Below, piece by piece: positions 48,615-60,086 of a stretch of 64,000 nucleotides of DNA. The notes under the pieces are model-generated. The model was not told where the DNA came from and did not search any database. It worked only from the letters and a program-made list of their open reading frames with translations. Position 1 is the first letter of the stretch, and the number at the start of each line of letters is the position of its first letter. The position numbers and the translations under genes are program-made. The stretch is from Lumbricus terrestris (taxonomy: Eukaryota > Annelida > Clitellata > Crassiclitellata > Lumbricidae), in assembly GCA_949752735.1 (NCBI GenBank), contig OX457036.1, positions 89,905,687-89,969,686 of the forward strand, read 5' to 3'.

Positions 48615-49152
48615 GGTTTGAAACGGTGTCACGACAACTGGTCTACAGACAACTGGTCCTGCGCTTGAGAAATGGAAGCTGGATGAAAGTTTGTTACAGG
48701 TGAAATGGAGGTTGGATTGATGAAAAAACAAAAGAGAAATGGAATCTGGATGAAGGTGGATTGACGAAATAACGCATGAGAAATAAAAACTGGATGAAGA
48801 TATTTCTAGATTTGAAATAGAAGCTGGATTGATGAAAAACGCGTAAGTAATGGAAGCTGGATGAGGGATTTTTATATCTGAAATGGAAGCTGGATTGTCG
48901 AAAATAACAAGCAAGAAATAGAAGGTATTTTTAGATGTGAACTAGAAGCTGGATGCATGTTGAAATACATGAATGAAAATCAGCAATCCAGCTTCCATTT
49001 AAGCTAGAAAACCATTTAACTTTTTTCATGAATCCAGCTTCTATATCATCAATACGATTCGTCTGTAGACCAGTTGTCGTTAGATGAATTTCAGGGGACC
49101 AATTGTCGTTAGACGAGGTGTCTGTAGGCCAATTGTCATGCAACCGTTTGAA
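48615..49152. mobile_element. Fold-back element with CAACTGGTCTACAGAC arms
   Basis: GGTTTGAAACGGTG...CGACAACTGGTCTACAGACA at the left is matched, inverted, by GTCTGTAGACCAGTTGTCG (49059) and TGTCTGTAGGCCAATTGTCA...CCGTTTGAAATG at the right. The body is GAAGCTGGATGAAGG-type repeats. Confidence 0.7.
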
Positions 49153-49775
49153 ATGTTTGGTGATTTTGTACAACGTCTTGTGTGCAGGGCTGAAAGTGGT
49201 TTGAAAAAATTGACGGGTCCAAAGAGTGCTAGATACAAGTGTTTATTCAAGCGCCAAAAAATTAATGTCGGGTCTGAGACCCGGGTCACTTTCAGCCCTT
49301 CTTGTTTGCCTTTTGATTCTGCAATTCATTGTGAAAAGAGAAGCATTTCCCAATAACTCGGTTGTAAAAGTGGCCAAAAACACAGTTGTGAGTTTTAAAT
49401 GAGGGCACTGAAGGCATGAGGCCCACAAAACGGCATGATGCATGAAACGTGTTCAGCAAATTATGCAGAATTTTTTCTGAAATCTGAATACCATGGTAAT
49501 TTATATGTAAAAGTAATTGATAAAAAAGTTCTTTAAGATCAATTGAATTACACAGCCTTCTGCAGCTTTTAAAGCAGCCATTCACGAACATTGAAATATT
49601 ACTATTTTGATTAATTTTAGACCCATATTAGTGAGAAACTGTTTAAATTCAGAATGACTTGCAAAATCAGAAAGTGCTGAAAGAGTTGAACAAATTCAAC
49701 TAATTTTGCTAGCGTATGCATATCCATTTCTGAGATACTGGGCTCTGAGCATGATACTGAAGTTCAAACGTATGT

Positions 49776-50815
49776 AGGACATTATCCCGGGGAACGGACA
49801 TTTCCCCCCTGGACATTTCCCCCCCGGACATTTCCCCCCGGACGTTTCCCCCCCCCCCCCCCTACCCTAGGACATTTCCCCCCCCCCCCCCCGTATGCGG
49901 AAACCAATGTTTTTATGGTCTTCAACATATGAAAAAGCGCTTGAGAAATGGAAGTTGGATGAAGACTTTTTACAGGTGAAATAGAAGGTGGATTGATGAA
50001 AAAATGCAAGTGAAATATAAGCTGGATGAAGGTATTTTATATATGAAATAGAAGCTGGATTGATGAAAAACGCTAAAGAAATGGATGCTGGGTGAGAAAA
50101 AACCACTTTTTGCCATCCAATACCCGCACATTTCACTTGCGTTCTTTCATGAATCCAGCTTCTATTTCAGATCTAAAAATACCTTCATCCAGCTTCTATT
50201 TAATTTGCATTTTTTCATCAATCCAGCTTCTATTTCTGATCTAAAAATACCTTCATCCAGCTTCTATTTTACTGGCATTTTTACATCAATCCAGCTTCTA
50301 TTTCTGATCTAAAAATACCTTCATCCAGCTTCTATTTTACTGGCATTTTTTCATCAATCCAGCTTCTATTTAACTGGCATTTTTTCATCAATCCAGCTTC
50401 TATTTCTGATCTAAAAATACCTTCATCCAGCTTATATTTCAGTGGCATTTTTTCATCAATCCAGCTTCTATTTCCGATCTAAAAATACCTTCATCCAGCT
50501 TCTATTTCACTGGCATTTTTTCATCAATCCAGCTTCTATTTCTGATCTAAAAATACCTTCATCCAGCTTCTATTTAACTGGCATTTTTTCATCAATCCAG
50601 CTTCTATTTCAGATCTAAAAATACCGTCATCCATATTTATTTATACAAGCCTAGGCGTAGGTCTAGAATTCAGGGTAGGACTTGTATGGTCATTTGAGGT
50701 TGTATGCACAGAAGGGGGGAAATGTCCGGGGGGGGTAAATGTCCTAGTCAAAATCGGGGGGGGGGGGGGAAACGTCCAGGGGGGGAAATGTCCGGGGGGG
50801 GGAAATGTCCTACAC
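49776..50815. mobile_element. Fold-back element with poly-C GGACATTTCC arms
   Basis: Left arm: four GGACATTTCCCCCC-type units (49797-49890). Right arm: the inverse GGGGGGAAATGTCC units (50712-50811). Between them the TGGATGAAGG motifs are direct at 49925-50095 and inverted at 50145-50640, so the whole can fold on itself. No clean TSD. Confidence 0.72.
50145..50640. repeat. Tandem repeat, 68-bp unit built of two 34-bp halves
   Basis: TCATCAATCCAGCTTCTATT recurs near 50215, 50283, 50351, 50385, 50453, 50520 and 50588, alternating with ATACCTTCATCCAGCTTCTA. Confidence 0.9.
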
Positions 50816-50954
50816 CCCATTATCCCACACCCCAACAACAGCCCTCTCTGGAAAAAAACCACCTTCTATTTTGCTGATGACATTATCTTTGGACAAAATC
50901 ACCACTCTGTGCAATTAGTCCATCTCTTCACTTGCTTGCTGAAGCTTGATTGTC

Positions 50955-51378
50955 CCGGTGTAAAGGTTTCAAATTACTCCCCGGTTTCAGATTACCCCCA
51001 GGACACTAGATTTGAATCAATCATCACGCTTATTGCACTTAAAAAAATCAGAAAAATCATCTCGCTTCTTGTTTTGGTCTAAAGATTTTCATCCTTCATC
51101 CCACTTTGTGGTCTGTTATCAATATTTTGATCGGGAAAAAATAATAGCCTCGAAGCCATTTCTCCATTCTAACTTTAGCGATGATTATCATTTTAGTTGC
51201 AGATGAAAATATTGATAACAAACCATGAAGTGGGATGACGGATGAAAATCTTCAGACCAAAACAAGAAGCGGGATGACTTTTCTTATATTTTTAGTGCAA
51301 CGAATGCGATGATTGATGCAAATTACAGTTTGCAGGGGGTAATGTTTAGGAGGGGGTAATTTGAAACCTTTACACCGG
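50955..51378. mobile_element. 424-bp near-palindromic fold-back element
   Basis: The ends CCGGTGTAAAGGTTTCAAAT and its reverse complement bound it. The interior halves also pair: CGCTTCTTGTTTTGGTCT...CATCCCACTTTGTGG against CATGAAGTGGGATG...AGACCAAAACAAGAAGCG. The arms cover most of the length. Confidence 0.85.
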
Positions 51379-51391
51379 TTTTTATTCGCCA

Positions 51392-51805
51392 TGTCGACTT
51401 GTGAATGTCCTTTGCGAAAAGACTTGTAACTATAATTCATATGTAAGCTGTGTCGACTTGTTAATGTCCTTTGCCAAAAGACTTGTAACTATAATTCATA
51501 TGTAAGCTGTGTCGACTTGTTAATGTCCTTTGCCGAAAGACTTGTAACTATAATTCATATGTAAGCTGTGTCGACTTGTTAATGTCCTTTGCCAAAAGAC
51601 TTGTAACTATAATTCATATGTAAGCTGTGTCGACTTGTTAATGTCCTTTGCCAAAAGACTTGTAACTATAATTCATATGTAAGCTTTGTCAACTTGTTAA
51701 TGTCCTTTGCCAAAAGACTTGTAACTATAATTCATATGTAAGCTGTGTCGACTTGTTAATGTCTTTTGCCAAAAGACTTGTAACTATCATTCATATGTAC
51801 TATGT
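51392..51805. repeat. Tandem repeat, 59-bp unit, seven copies
   Basis: Unit TGTCGACTTGTTAATGTCCT...TTCATATGTAAGC. Copies start near 51394, 51453, 51512 and so on at a constant 59 bp; the outer copies are the most diverged. Confidence 0.95.
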
Positions 51806-52431
51806 AAGCTAAGGATTTGTCAGTGTCACTCAGTTATTCAGTTCCTATGCTTTCACATAGTCTTTATCTTTCACATCTTCTCCTGTTCAGAATGTTTATC
51901 CTGGTGCTCATGATGTTGTAGACTGGTATATTTTACATGGCTAGACAAATGGACTGCGCATAATTAGAATAGTAACTTACCGGTACTCTATATGTCATCC
52001 TCCATGTTATGGTTGATAAGTGGTAGTATACAAGGTGCAAAATGAACACAGGCTTAGAAAGCAGTCATGTTAATCATAAGCCAGCACAGCTTAACGGCTT
52101 CAGTTCCTGTTTCTGCATGTTTTACCATGTTTCTAGTTAAGTCTTTTCTTAACCACAAAGATCAATCATCTGGCGAACCTTTCGACGCTGAAAAGTCAAA
52201 GCCATGAAGAAAGGCTGTTCAGAATTTAATAGATTTTGTGTAATGTGAAGCTTACAGAAAGTCACAACATCTGTAAGGGTTTGCTGTCGACAAACTCAAT
52301 TCTGAAGCGACCCTTTCGTCGCCCATTCACCAACCTCTAAAGTTCAAGAATCAGTACTGCAAGCATTGTGAATTTCGACGTGTTAAGACAGCTGGGCTTT
52401 AGAGAATCAGGCTTCATCTTTTCCTGTTTTC
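51806..52431. other. Unassigned spacer
   Basis: AAGCCAGCACAGC near 52080 weakly resembles the CCAGCCAGCACA terminal motif. Nothing else. Confidence 0.45.
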
Positions 52432-52600
52432 TGCTTGGCTTGGGTTAGAGTGCAACGTTGCCTTAACCTCCATTTTCCGATTTACGACCACCGTCCACCC
52501 GATCCTTTTCCTGTTTTCTGCTTGGCTTGGGTTAGAGTGCAACGTTGCCTTAACCTCCATTTTCCGATTTACGACCACCGTCCACCCGATCCTTCACCGA
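52432..52600. repeat. Direct duplication of about 78 bp
   Basis: A phrase from TTTTCCTGTTTTCTGCTTGG to CACCGTCCACCCGATCC occurs twice in tandem without change, at the inner edge of the 187-bp satellite. Confidence 0.9.
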
Positions 52601-55010
52601 CTTCTGTAGGACTTTGGGTCGATGATTCCCGACATCGGAGTCACCATTGGTGAATGGTTATACATCCGACATCGTCTAAAGGTTTTTACGAAATCCTGTC
52701 CAATGTTACTTTACCCTCCGTTTTCAGATTTACGGCCAACGGCCACCAGATCTTTCACCGACTTCTTTACGACATTGGGTCGACGATGTCCCGACATCGG
52801 AGACACCATTGATGAATGGTCATACACCCGACATTGGCTAAAGGTTCTTATGAAATCTGGTCTAATGTTCGTCCAATGATGTTGGCCAACGTTGCTTTGA
52901 CCTCTATTTTTTCGATCTTCGGCCAGCGCTCACCCGAGCCTTCACCGACTTCTATGCGACATCCGGCCAATTATTTCCCGACATAGGAGTCACCATTGGT
53001 GAATGGTCATATACCCGACATTGGAAAAAGGTTTTTATTAAATCATTTTAAAGCAATGTTGGCCCAACGTTATTGGGCGAACATTGGTCCGGATTTCATA
53101 AAAACCTTTAGCCAATGTCGGGTGTATGACCATTCACCAATGGTATCTCTGATGTCGGCAAATCATTGGCCCAATGTCGCATAGAAGTCGGCAAAGGATC
53201 GGGTGGGCGTTGGCCGAATATCGGAAAATGAAAGTTAAGGCAACGTTGGGTCAACGTTAATTGGGCGAACATTGGACCGGATTTCATAAAAACCTTTAGC
53301 CAATGTCGGGTGTGTGACCATTCACCAATGGTATCTCCGATGTCGGAAAATCATTGGCCCAATGTCGCATAAAAGTCGGCAAAGGATCGGGTGGGCGTTG
53401 GCCGAATATCGGAAAATGAAAGTTAAGGCAACGTTGGGCCAACGTTAATTGGGCGAACATTGGACCGGATTTCATAAAAACCTTTAGCCAATGTCGGGTG
53501 TGTGACCATTCACCAATGGTATCTCCGATGTCGGAAAATCATTGGCCCAATGTCGCATAAAAGTCGGCAAAGGATCGGGTGGGCGTTGGCCGAATATCGG
53601 AAAATGAAAGTTAAGGCAACGTTAAGCCAACGTTATTGGGCGAACATTGGACCGGATTTCATAAAAACCTTTAGCCAATGTCGGATGTATGACCATTCAC
53701 CAATGGTATCTCCGATGTCGGCAAATCACTGGCCCAATGTCGCATAAAAGTCGGCAAAGGATCGGGTGGGCGTTGGCCGAATATCGGAAAATGAAAGTTA
53801 AGGCAACGTTGAGCCAACGTTATTGGGCGAACATTGGACCGGATTTCATAAAAACCTTTAGCCAATGTCGGGTGTATGACCATTCACCAATGGTATCTCC
53901 GATGTCGGCAAATCATTGGCCCAATGTCGCATAAAAGTCGGCAAAGGATCGGGTGGGCGTTGGCCGAATATCGGAAAATGAAAGTTAAGGCAACGTTGAG
54001 CCAACGTCATTGGGCGAACATTGGTCCGGATTTCATAAAAACCTTTAGCCAATGTCGGGTGTATGACCATTCACCAATGGTATCTCCGATGTCGGAAAAT
54101 CATTGGCCCAATGTCGCATAAAAGTCGGCAAAGGATCGGGTGGGCGTTGGCCGAATATCGGAAAATGAAAGTTAAGGCAACGTTGGGCCAACGTTAATTG
54201 GGCGAACAATGGACCGGATTTCATAAAAACCTTTAGCCAATGTCGGGTGTGTGACCATTCACCAATGGTATCTCCGATGTCGGAAAATCATTGGCCCAAT
54301 GTCGCATAAAAGTCGGCAAAGGATCGGGTGGGCGTTGGCCGAATATCGGAAAATGAAAGTTAAGGCAACGTTAAGCCAACGTTATTGGGCGAACATTGGA
54401 CCGGATTTCATAAAAACCTTTAGCCAATGTCGGATGTATGACCATTCACCAATGGTATCTCCGATGTCGGCAAATCACTGGCCCAATGTCGCATAAAAGT
54501 CGGCAAAGGATCGGGTGGGCGTTGGCCGAATATCGGAAAATGAAAGTTAAGGCAACGTTGAGCCAACGTCATTGGGCGAACATTGGTCCGGATTTCATAA
54601 AAACCTTTAGCCAATGTCGGGTGTATGACCATTCACCAATGGTATCTCCGATGTCGGAAAATCATTGGCCCAATGTCGCATAAAAGTCGGCAAAGGATCG
54701 GGTGGGCGTTGGCCGAATATCGGAAAATGAAAGTTAAGGCAACGTTGGGCCAACGTTAATTGGGCGAACAATGGACCGGATTTCATAAAAACCTTTAGCC
54801 AATGTCGGGTGTGTGACCATTCACCAATGGTATCTCCGATGTCGGAAAATCATTGGCCCAATGTCGCATAAAAGTCGGCAAAGGATCGGGTGGGCGTTGG
54901 CCGAATATCGGAAAATGAAAGTTAAGGCAACGTTAAGCCAACGTTATTGGGCGAACATTGGACCGGATTTCATAAAAACCTTTAGCCAATGTAAAGGGGA
55001 CATACATTGG
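52600..55010. repeat. Satellite with a 187-bp unit and higher-order structure
   Basis: From about 53050 units follow at 187 bp (for example the same codon frame begins at 53502, 53689, 53876, 54251, 54438 and 54813). Diverged, partly inverted units lie at 52600-53050. Blocks of three units (562 bp) repeat: 54000-54250 and 54562-54812 appear identical. Units share ACGTTGGGCCAACGTT palindromes with the 302-bp satellite. Repeated short frames are not genes. Confidence 0.94.
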
Positions 55011-55046
55011 GCCAACATTTACCCAATGTAGGTGTGCTGGCTGGGA

Positions 55047-55790
55047 AGATGTTTGCCTAAGTTTAACAAAACTTTCTCTGGTATTTCAGTGCTGATATAA
55101 ATAGTGATTAAAGATTTTCTATAAATTTACTCAGAAATTCAGAATTAATGCCTATAGCAGTAGGCCTACGCCTAGTTTCTTAATTTATCAAGTTCAGAAA
55201 CTCAGTTCTGCTGCTGATAGACCAGGCCTATAGTGAATAATTACAGACGAGAGTAGAGGTTCAATTAGTCTAGGCCTATAGGCCTATTATTTGCTGCACT
55301 GGAATCAGCCTGTCCCTGTAACTCAATATGAATTGCGGACAAGGACACAATTAGCAGAATTTGTTTCAAACAAATGTTTTAGACAGTACACCCAACCAAG
55401 CAGGAACTACCAAACTACCAAACTAGTGAAGCCATTCAAGGAAAAACATCTTGAAATTTGACATCACAGTTTGAAAGTTGAAAGATAACATTTCAGAGAA
55501 GCCATTCAGTTGCAAAAAATCATTTGTGCAAATATTAACAGTAAATCATTATCATACTCATTGCAACATGATAGTATCGTATACCATAGTAAATAATAAA
55601 AATTTCGTTAAAATAATATAATAACCTACAAAATAATAGCACGGTACCGGTAAATTATAAGTTCGTGTAGTCTAATACAATAACGCAAACATCAGCTGGT
55701 ATCATTTTGTCCGATTTTCCAAGGGAAGATATTTCCGAAGAAGTCCCACCCCGAGAGATGCCTAGATTAGACACTGCACACACTGCAGTG
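55047..55790. mobile_element. Remnant related to hAT-like element e, right part
   Basis: TTTCAGTGCTGAT, GAAAGATAACATTTCAGAGA and GATGCCTAGATTAGACACTG correspond to 28780, 28965 and 29298. It begins right after the terminal repeat at 55046. Confidence 0.7.
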
Positions 55791-56615
55791 CCGCCGGTGT
55801 CACGAAATAGAGTATCCACTAATAATTCACATCCGCTTTGTGAACGAAGTATCCGGCCGGAAGAATCTAGCTTATTATCCCCATCGTGCAAAACCACAAC
55901 CTCCAAACAATATCCCACTAGAACTTAATTACAAATGGTGCAATTTAGGTCAATTGAGAAGTATGTCAGCTGTGGTCATGGGCTCATGGGCAAAGTCATA
56001 CGCTATTTATTGTAGGCAACAGTAGGCAAAGAATTATTCCAGCCAACATCGAACCTCTTAAGACTTTGTTAGACAAACTGCAGCGAACGAGAGAATCTCT
56101 CCGTCCATTCTCCCCGTCCATTCTCTGCGTCCATTCTCTCCGTCCATTCTCTCCGTCCATTCTCCCCTCGTAATCGATAGCAACGTCAACCAACAAGTTC
56201 ACAGGAATAAGCTAAACGCATCGGATAACGCAAGATTCAGATTCCAATACGATGTTTAGCCTAATAATACTTGTCAGCATGACTTTCCCCGCAGCTTGGC
56301 TGGAAGCCTCATCGCGTGGGAAGATTTCGTGATGAAAGCCATGAATAAATTTATGAGAGCTGCTAAAAAATTTCATGTACACTGCTGATACACATTTCTC
56401 TAGGCATCAATCAAATACTGAACACATTTCCGCACCAAATTAAGGCTCATCCATGCATGCAATTAGTCCGACGTAGGACCTACACAAAAATCGCATTTTC
56501 GCCCCCTCCCTCAACCCTTGTTGCACCTCGCACATTTTGTGGAATCCCATGCCTACGTACATAGCCTATAGGCTAAGCTTCTTACCCCTTTTACTAAGCT
56601 AATTGGCTGTCTATA
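55791..56615. other. Spacer with a short CCGTCCATTCTCT repeat
   Basis: Five tandem copies of a 14-16 bp phrase lie at 56098-56165. Otherwise unassigned. Confidence 0.6.
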
Positions 56616-57010
56616 GTTAGTTGGTTAGTTAGTTAGTTAGTTAGATAGTCAGTCAGTTAGTTAATTAGTTAGTTAGATAGTTAGATAGTTAGTTGGTTAG
56701 TTAGTTAGTTAGCTAGCTAGTTAGTTAGTTAGTTAGTTAATTAGTTAGTTAGTTAGTTAGTTAGATAGTCAGTCAGTTAGTTAATTAATTAGTTAGTTAG
56801 TTAGTTAGATAGTTAGTTGGTTAGTTAGTTGGTTAGCTAGTTAGTTAGTTAGTTAGTTAGTCAGTTAGTTAATTAGTTAGTTAGTTAGTTAATTAATTAG
56901 ATAGTTAGTTGGTTAGTTAGTTAGCTAGTTAGTTAGTTGGTTAGTTAATTAGTTAGTTAGTTAGTTAGTTAGTTGGTAAGGTGGTTAGTTGGTTAGTTAG
57001 TTGGTTATAA
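56616..57010. repeat. (TTAG)n microsatellite
   Basis: About 400 bp of TTAG with TTAGA, TTGG and TCAG variants. The four-base unit and impurity distinguish it from TTAGGG or TTAGG telomere repeats. Confidence 0.93.
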
Positions 57011-57110
57011 TGAGTTTGTGGCAGAGGTGCGTGTAAAAGGCTCATCATCATCACGACGTGATTGATCATTCAGCATATCACTGCAGCACGTAGCAGCCAA
57101 CGATTCACTA

Positions 57111-57935
57111 TCAACAGGGCGACTTCGAAAGGGCGGCCATCAAAAGGGCGACCAAACAAAAGGGCGTCAATTAAAAGGGCGACTGTTCGAAAGGGCGCCG
57201 ATCAAAGGGCGACCAAACAAAAGGGCGACAATCAAAAGGGCGATCTACATGCTGAAGTCGTACCATATCGAACTTCATAATATTTGGAATCCTGAATATA
57301 AATGTCAATTGTGTTCAGTCGGCTGTTTTGCCATGATTTCATCGAGTGTACGACAGCGGGACTTGCACTTAGCCTATCTGTATACGATATTCGGTGCACT
57401 TCCGCATTTTCCTTTCGTTTTTAATTTTTTCAAGTCTGAATGTACAGCCATCAACCATTAACACATCGCGACCCTTGTTGCTTTTTACAAATTCTAAGGC
57501 CATTGTCACTCTTTCTCGACGACAACTTAGTTTTAAGTAGGCTATGCCTATAGCGGCAAATCGAAATCGCTCAAATTTCTTTCATATAGGCCTAATGTGT
57601 TTAAAACTGTTCATTTATATAGGTCTACACACATATAGGAAACGAGTAGGCTAAATACCGACCACTGGCCAGTTAAACTTCTGAATTTACATGAAAGGAT
57701 TGACAATTAACATAGACCTACGTAAGTTTGTTTGCGTATTAAATTTTTCTCTTTCATGTAACCCTACCGTTGTTTTAATGAACCACTGCGAACGTTCGAT
57801 GTTCGCCCTTTTGATTGTCGCCCTTTTGTTTGGTCGCCCTTTTGATCGGCGCTCTTTCGAACAGTCGCCTTTGTGATCGGCTCCCCTTTTGAAGTCACCC
57901 TTTTGATGGTCGCCTTTTCGAAGTCGCACTTTTGA
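57111..57935. mobile_element. 825-bp element with 140-bp AAGGGCGAC inverted repeats
   Basis: Both arms contain the same ordered series of CAAAAGGGCGAC, TTCGAAAGGGCG and GCCGATCAAAGGGCGACC phrases, inverted. TA lies just outside each end (57109-57110, 57936-57937), a possible Tc1/mariner-style duplication. The 560-bp middle is non-coding. Confidence 0.82.
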
Positions 57936-58421
57936 TAGGATACCGCAGCCAAGCTAAATAACGCAGAACGTGGGTTGGTTAAATATTATGAGAGCTGGAA
58001 AAGGTTACCCTTATAGACATCTAGATACATTGCATCTAAAAAGATAACCTATAGGAGTCTTTGGGTTACCATAGGCTCTTTGGCATAGTTTCTCCATCGT
58101 GTAACACCCACCCACCACCACCACCACCACCACGCTGCGGACATATAGCCTACAGCATCCGCCTCGCTGTGGTTGCACTTATATCACATTACTCAATGAT
58201 TGGCCGGATGGTCGAAGTGCTTTTTTGGACGCGGTAGACGTACATCGACTGACGACCTGAACTGATTGTATCATCGACATGCATGTCGAAATTAAACTTA
58301 TCTGACAGCGTATACTCTCAGGCAAGATCTATATATGGCTTACATATATGTATAGTCTATGTATATATAATTATGTATATAGCTTATAATTATATGTATA
58401 TGTATAGCTCATATATATATA

Positions 58422-59198
58422 CAGGGTGGGCCATAAAAAAAGACCGCCCCTAGGCTTTTTGCCAATATCTTGACCAAAAGTAAGAATTTCGACATGAAAT
58501 TTTATAGTCTTATAGACAATTCATATTTACATATGATGGCCAGATTTCATCAAAATATTTCAAACAAACCAAAAGTTATGCCACTTTTAGGAAGGCCACC
58601 CTACGTTTTTTGACGATTCAAAAACGTAATGCAACAAAAAGTAGGTTTTTGCCCATATCTTGGCCAAAAGTAAGAATTTCGAAATGAAATTTTGCAGGTT
58701 TTTAGACAATTCATATTTACATATGTTGGCCAGATTTCATAAAAATATTTCAAACAGAACAAAAGTTATATCACTTTTAGTGAGGCCACCCTAGGTTTTT
58801 TGATGATTCAAAAAAGTTAAAAAAACGGTGGGTGGCCTCACTAAAAGTGATATAACTTTTGTTCTGTTTGAAATATTTTTATGAAATCTGGCCAACATAT
58901 GTAAATATGAATTGTCTAAAAACCTGTAAAATTTCATTTTGAAATTCTAACTTTTGGCCAAGATATGGGCAAAAACCTACTTTTTGTTGCGTTACGTTTT
59001 TGAATCGTCAAAAAACGGTGGGTGGCCTTCCTAAAAGTGGCATAACTTTTTGTTTGTTTGAAATATTTTGATGAAATCTGGCCATCATATGTAAATATGA
59101 ATTGTCTTTAAGACTGTAAAATTTCATGTCGAAATTCTTACTTTTGGTCAAGATATTGGCAAAAAACCTAGGGGGGTCTTTTTTTATGGCCCACCCTG
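58422..59198. mobile_element. 777-bp fold-back MITE, mariner-like TA duplication
   Basis: The ends CAGGGTGGGCCATAAAAAAA and its inverse are flanked by TA on both sides. Each half contains two tandem paragraphs of about 190 bp (CCAAAAGTAAGAATTTCGA ... GGCCAGATTTCATAAAAAT ... AAAAGTTAT-CCACTTTTAG), and the second half repeats both inverted. The element is one giant hairpin with a very small loop near 58815. Confidence 0.92.
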
Positions 59199-59299
59199 TA
59201 TATATACTTACAGATCTATACGTGTGTGTATGCGCTTGTGTGCTGGTGTGCGCATAATATCTGTGTGCAAAATATCTTAACTGCGCCACTACAGGTGAC

Positions 59300-59580
59300 G
59301 TAACCGCACTGCTATAGGCACTTGCCCCCCTGGAAAATTGGCACCTATGTTTTTAACTACTACTTTTGGGTTTTTAAACAAATTTCTTTGCATTAATGCA
59401 CCAATGATACGAATGATACAGACAGTGAAAGTCAGAAATCTACGTTTAGAGATCTCTATAGATAGAAATAAACATGCTGTAATAACTTTCTGCCTTACAT
59501 GTTCAAGCTCTTTCTAAAAACTGTAACAATGACCATTGGCTTTCAACCCTCCTGCGGGCGCCCACAGGCAAACAGCAGGC
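59300..59580. repeat. Dispersed repeat with CTTGCCCCCCTGGAAAATTGG
   Basis: A related copy lies at 60087-60420 (same TTGCCCC, CACCTATTTTT, ACAAATTTCT and CGGGCGCCCA/CGGACGCCCA phrases), split by a LINE tail. Likely an old DNA element; ends not resolved. Confidence 0.65.
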
Positions 59581-60086
59581 CTGTCGATTATGGCCTACTT
59601 GAGTGGAGTCCAGCTGTAGTACAAATAATCACAGCTGCAAAAATAGGCCTACTAAAGCAAAAATTTAAAATTTCTTAAAGTACACTAAAATTACATCAGG
59701 AAGATCTGCTTATTCACCAGCATTGTAATTATATAAACCAAGTCTGCTATAAGCCAGGCTCCATTTTGTCCATTTTAAAAGCTGCCAGTACAGAATCCAG
59801 GGAGGCCAAATTGTAGATAAACTTGGATAAGGAGCTCTGGTTATCACGCCCCAGGATTTACACCCAAAACTGAAAAAGATATCTGTTCAAAAGAATTGAT
59901 ACCCATACTTATCTGATCCTCGGATCCTCCACCTTTAAAAAACGACACCCGCATTAACAGTTACTCTAGCCCTCTGGCTACCAGACTCGGACCTCTTTCT
60001 GACTACTCTTTGGAATAGGCTTCTAACTCGATGCAGCACATGTGAAAAAGCTGGTGCCCTTCGATTGGCTTTCAAGTGGCGCTTTA

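Larger units (their letters stand above)
41277..55046. mobile_element. Candidate 13.8-kb composite insertion bounded by inverted repeats
   Basis: The left end CCCAGCCAGCACACC and the right end GGTGTGCTGGCTGGG (55032-55046) are perfect reverse complements. The match continues imperfectly for about 42 bp (35 of 42 by my count). The left flank and the right flank read as two halves of one older hAT-like e remnant. Subterminal satellites (302 bp left, 187 bp right) share TTGGCCCAAC-type palindromes. No transposase was found and no clear TSD beyond AA. The alternative is two separate satellite-bearing elements. Confidence 0.5.

Noticed and set aside
41715..55010. Regularly spaced repeats as CRISPR-like arrays
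   Set aside because: Whole units are repeated without unique spacers, and the setting is eukaryotic.
55655..55928. Overlapping frames of 87 and 73 codons
   Set aside because: No homology recognised; they overlap a transposon remnant (GATGCCTAGATTAGAC phrase).
56616..57010. TTAG repeat as telomeric DNA
   Set aside because: The unit is four bases with many variants and lies in the interior of the window; animal telomeres use TTAGGG or TTAGG.
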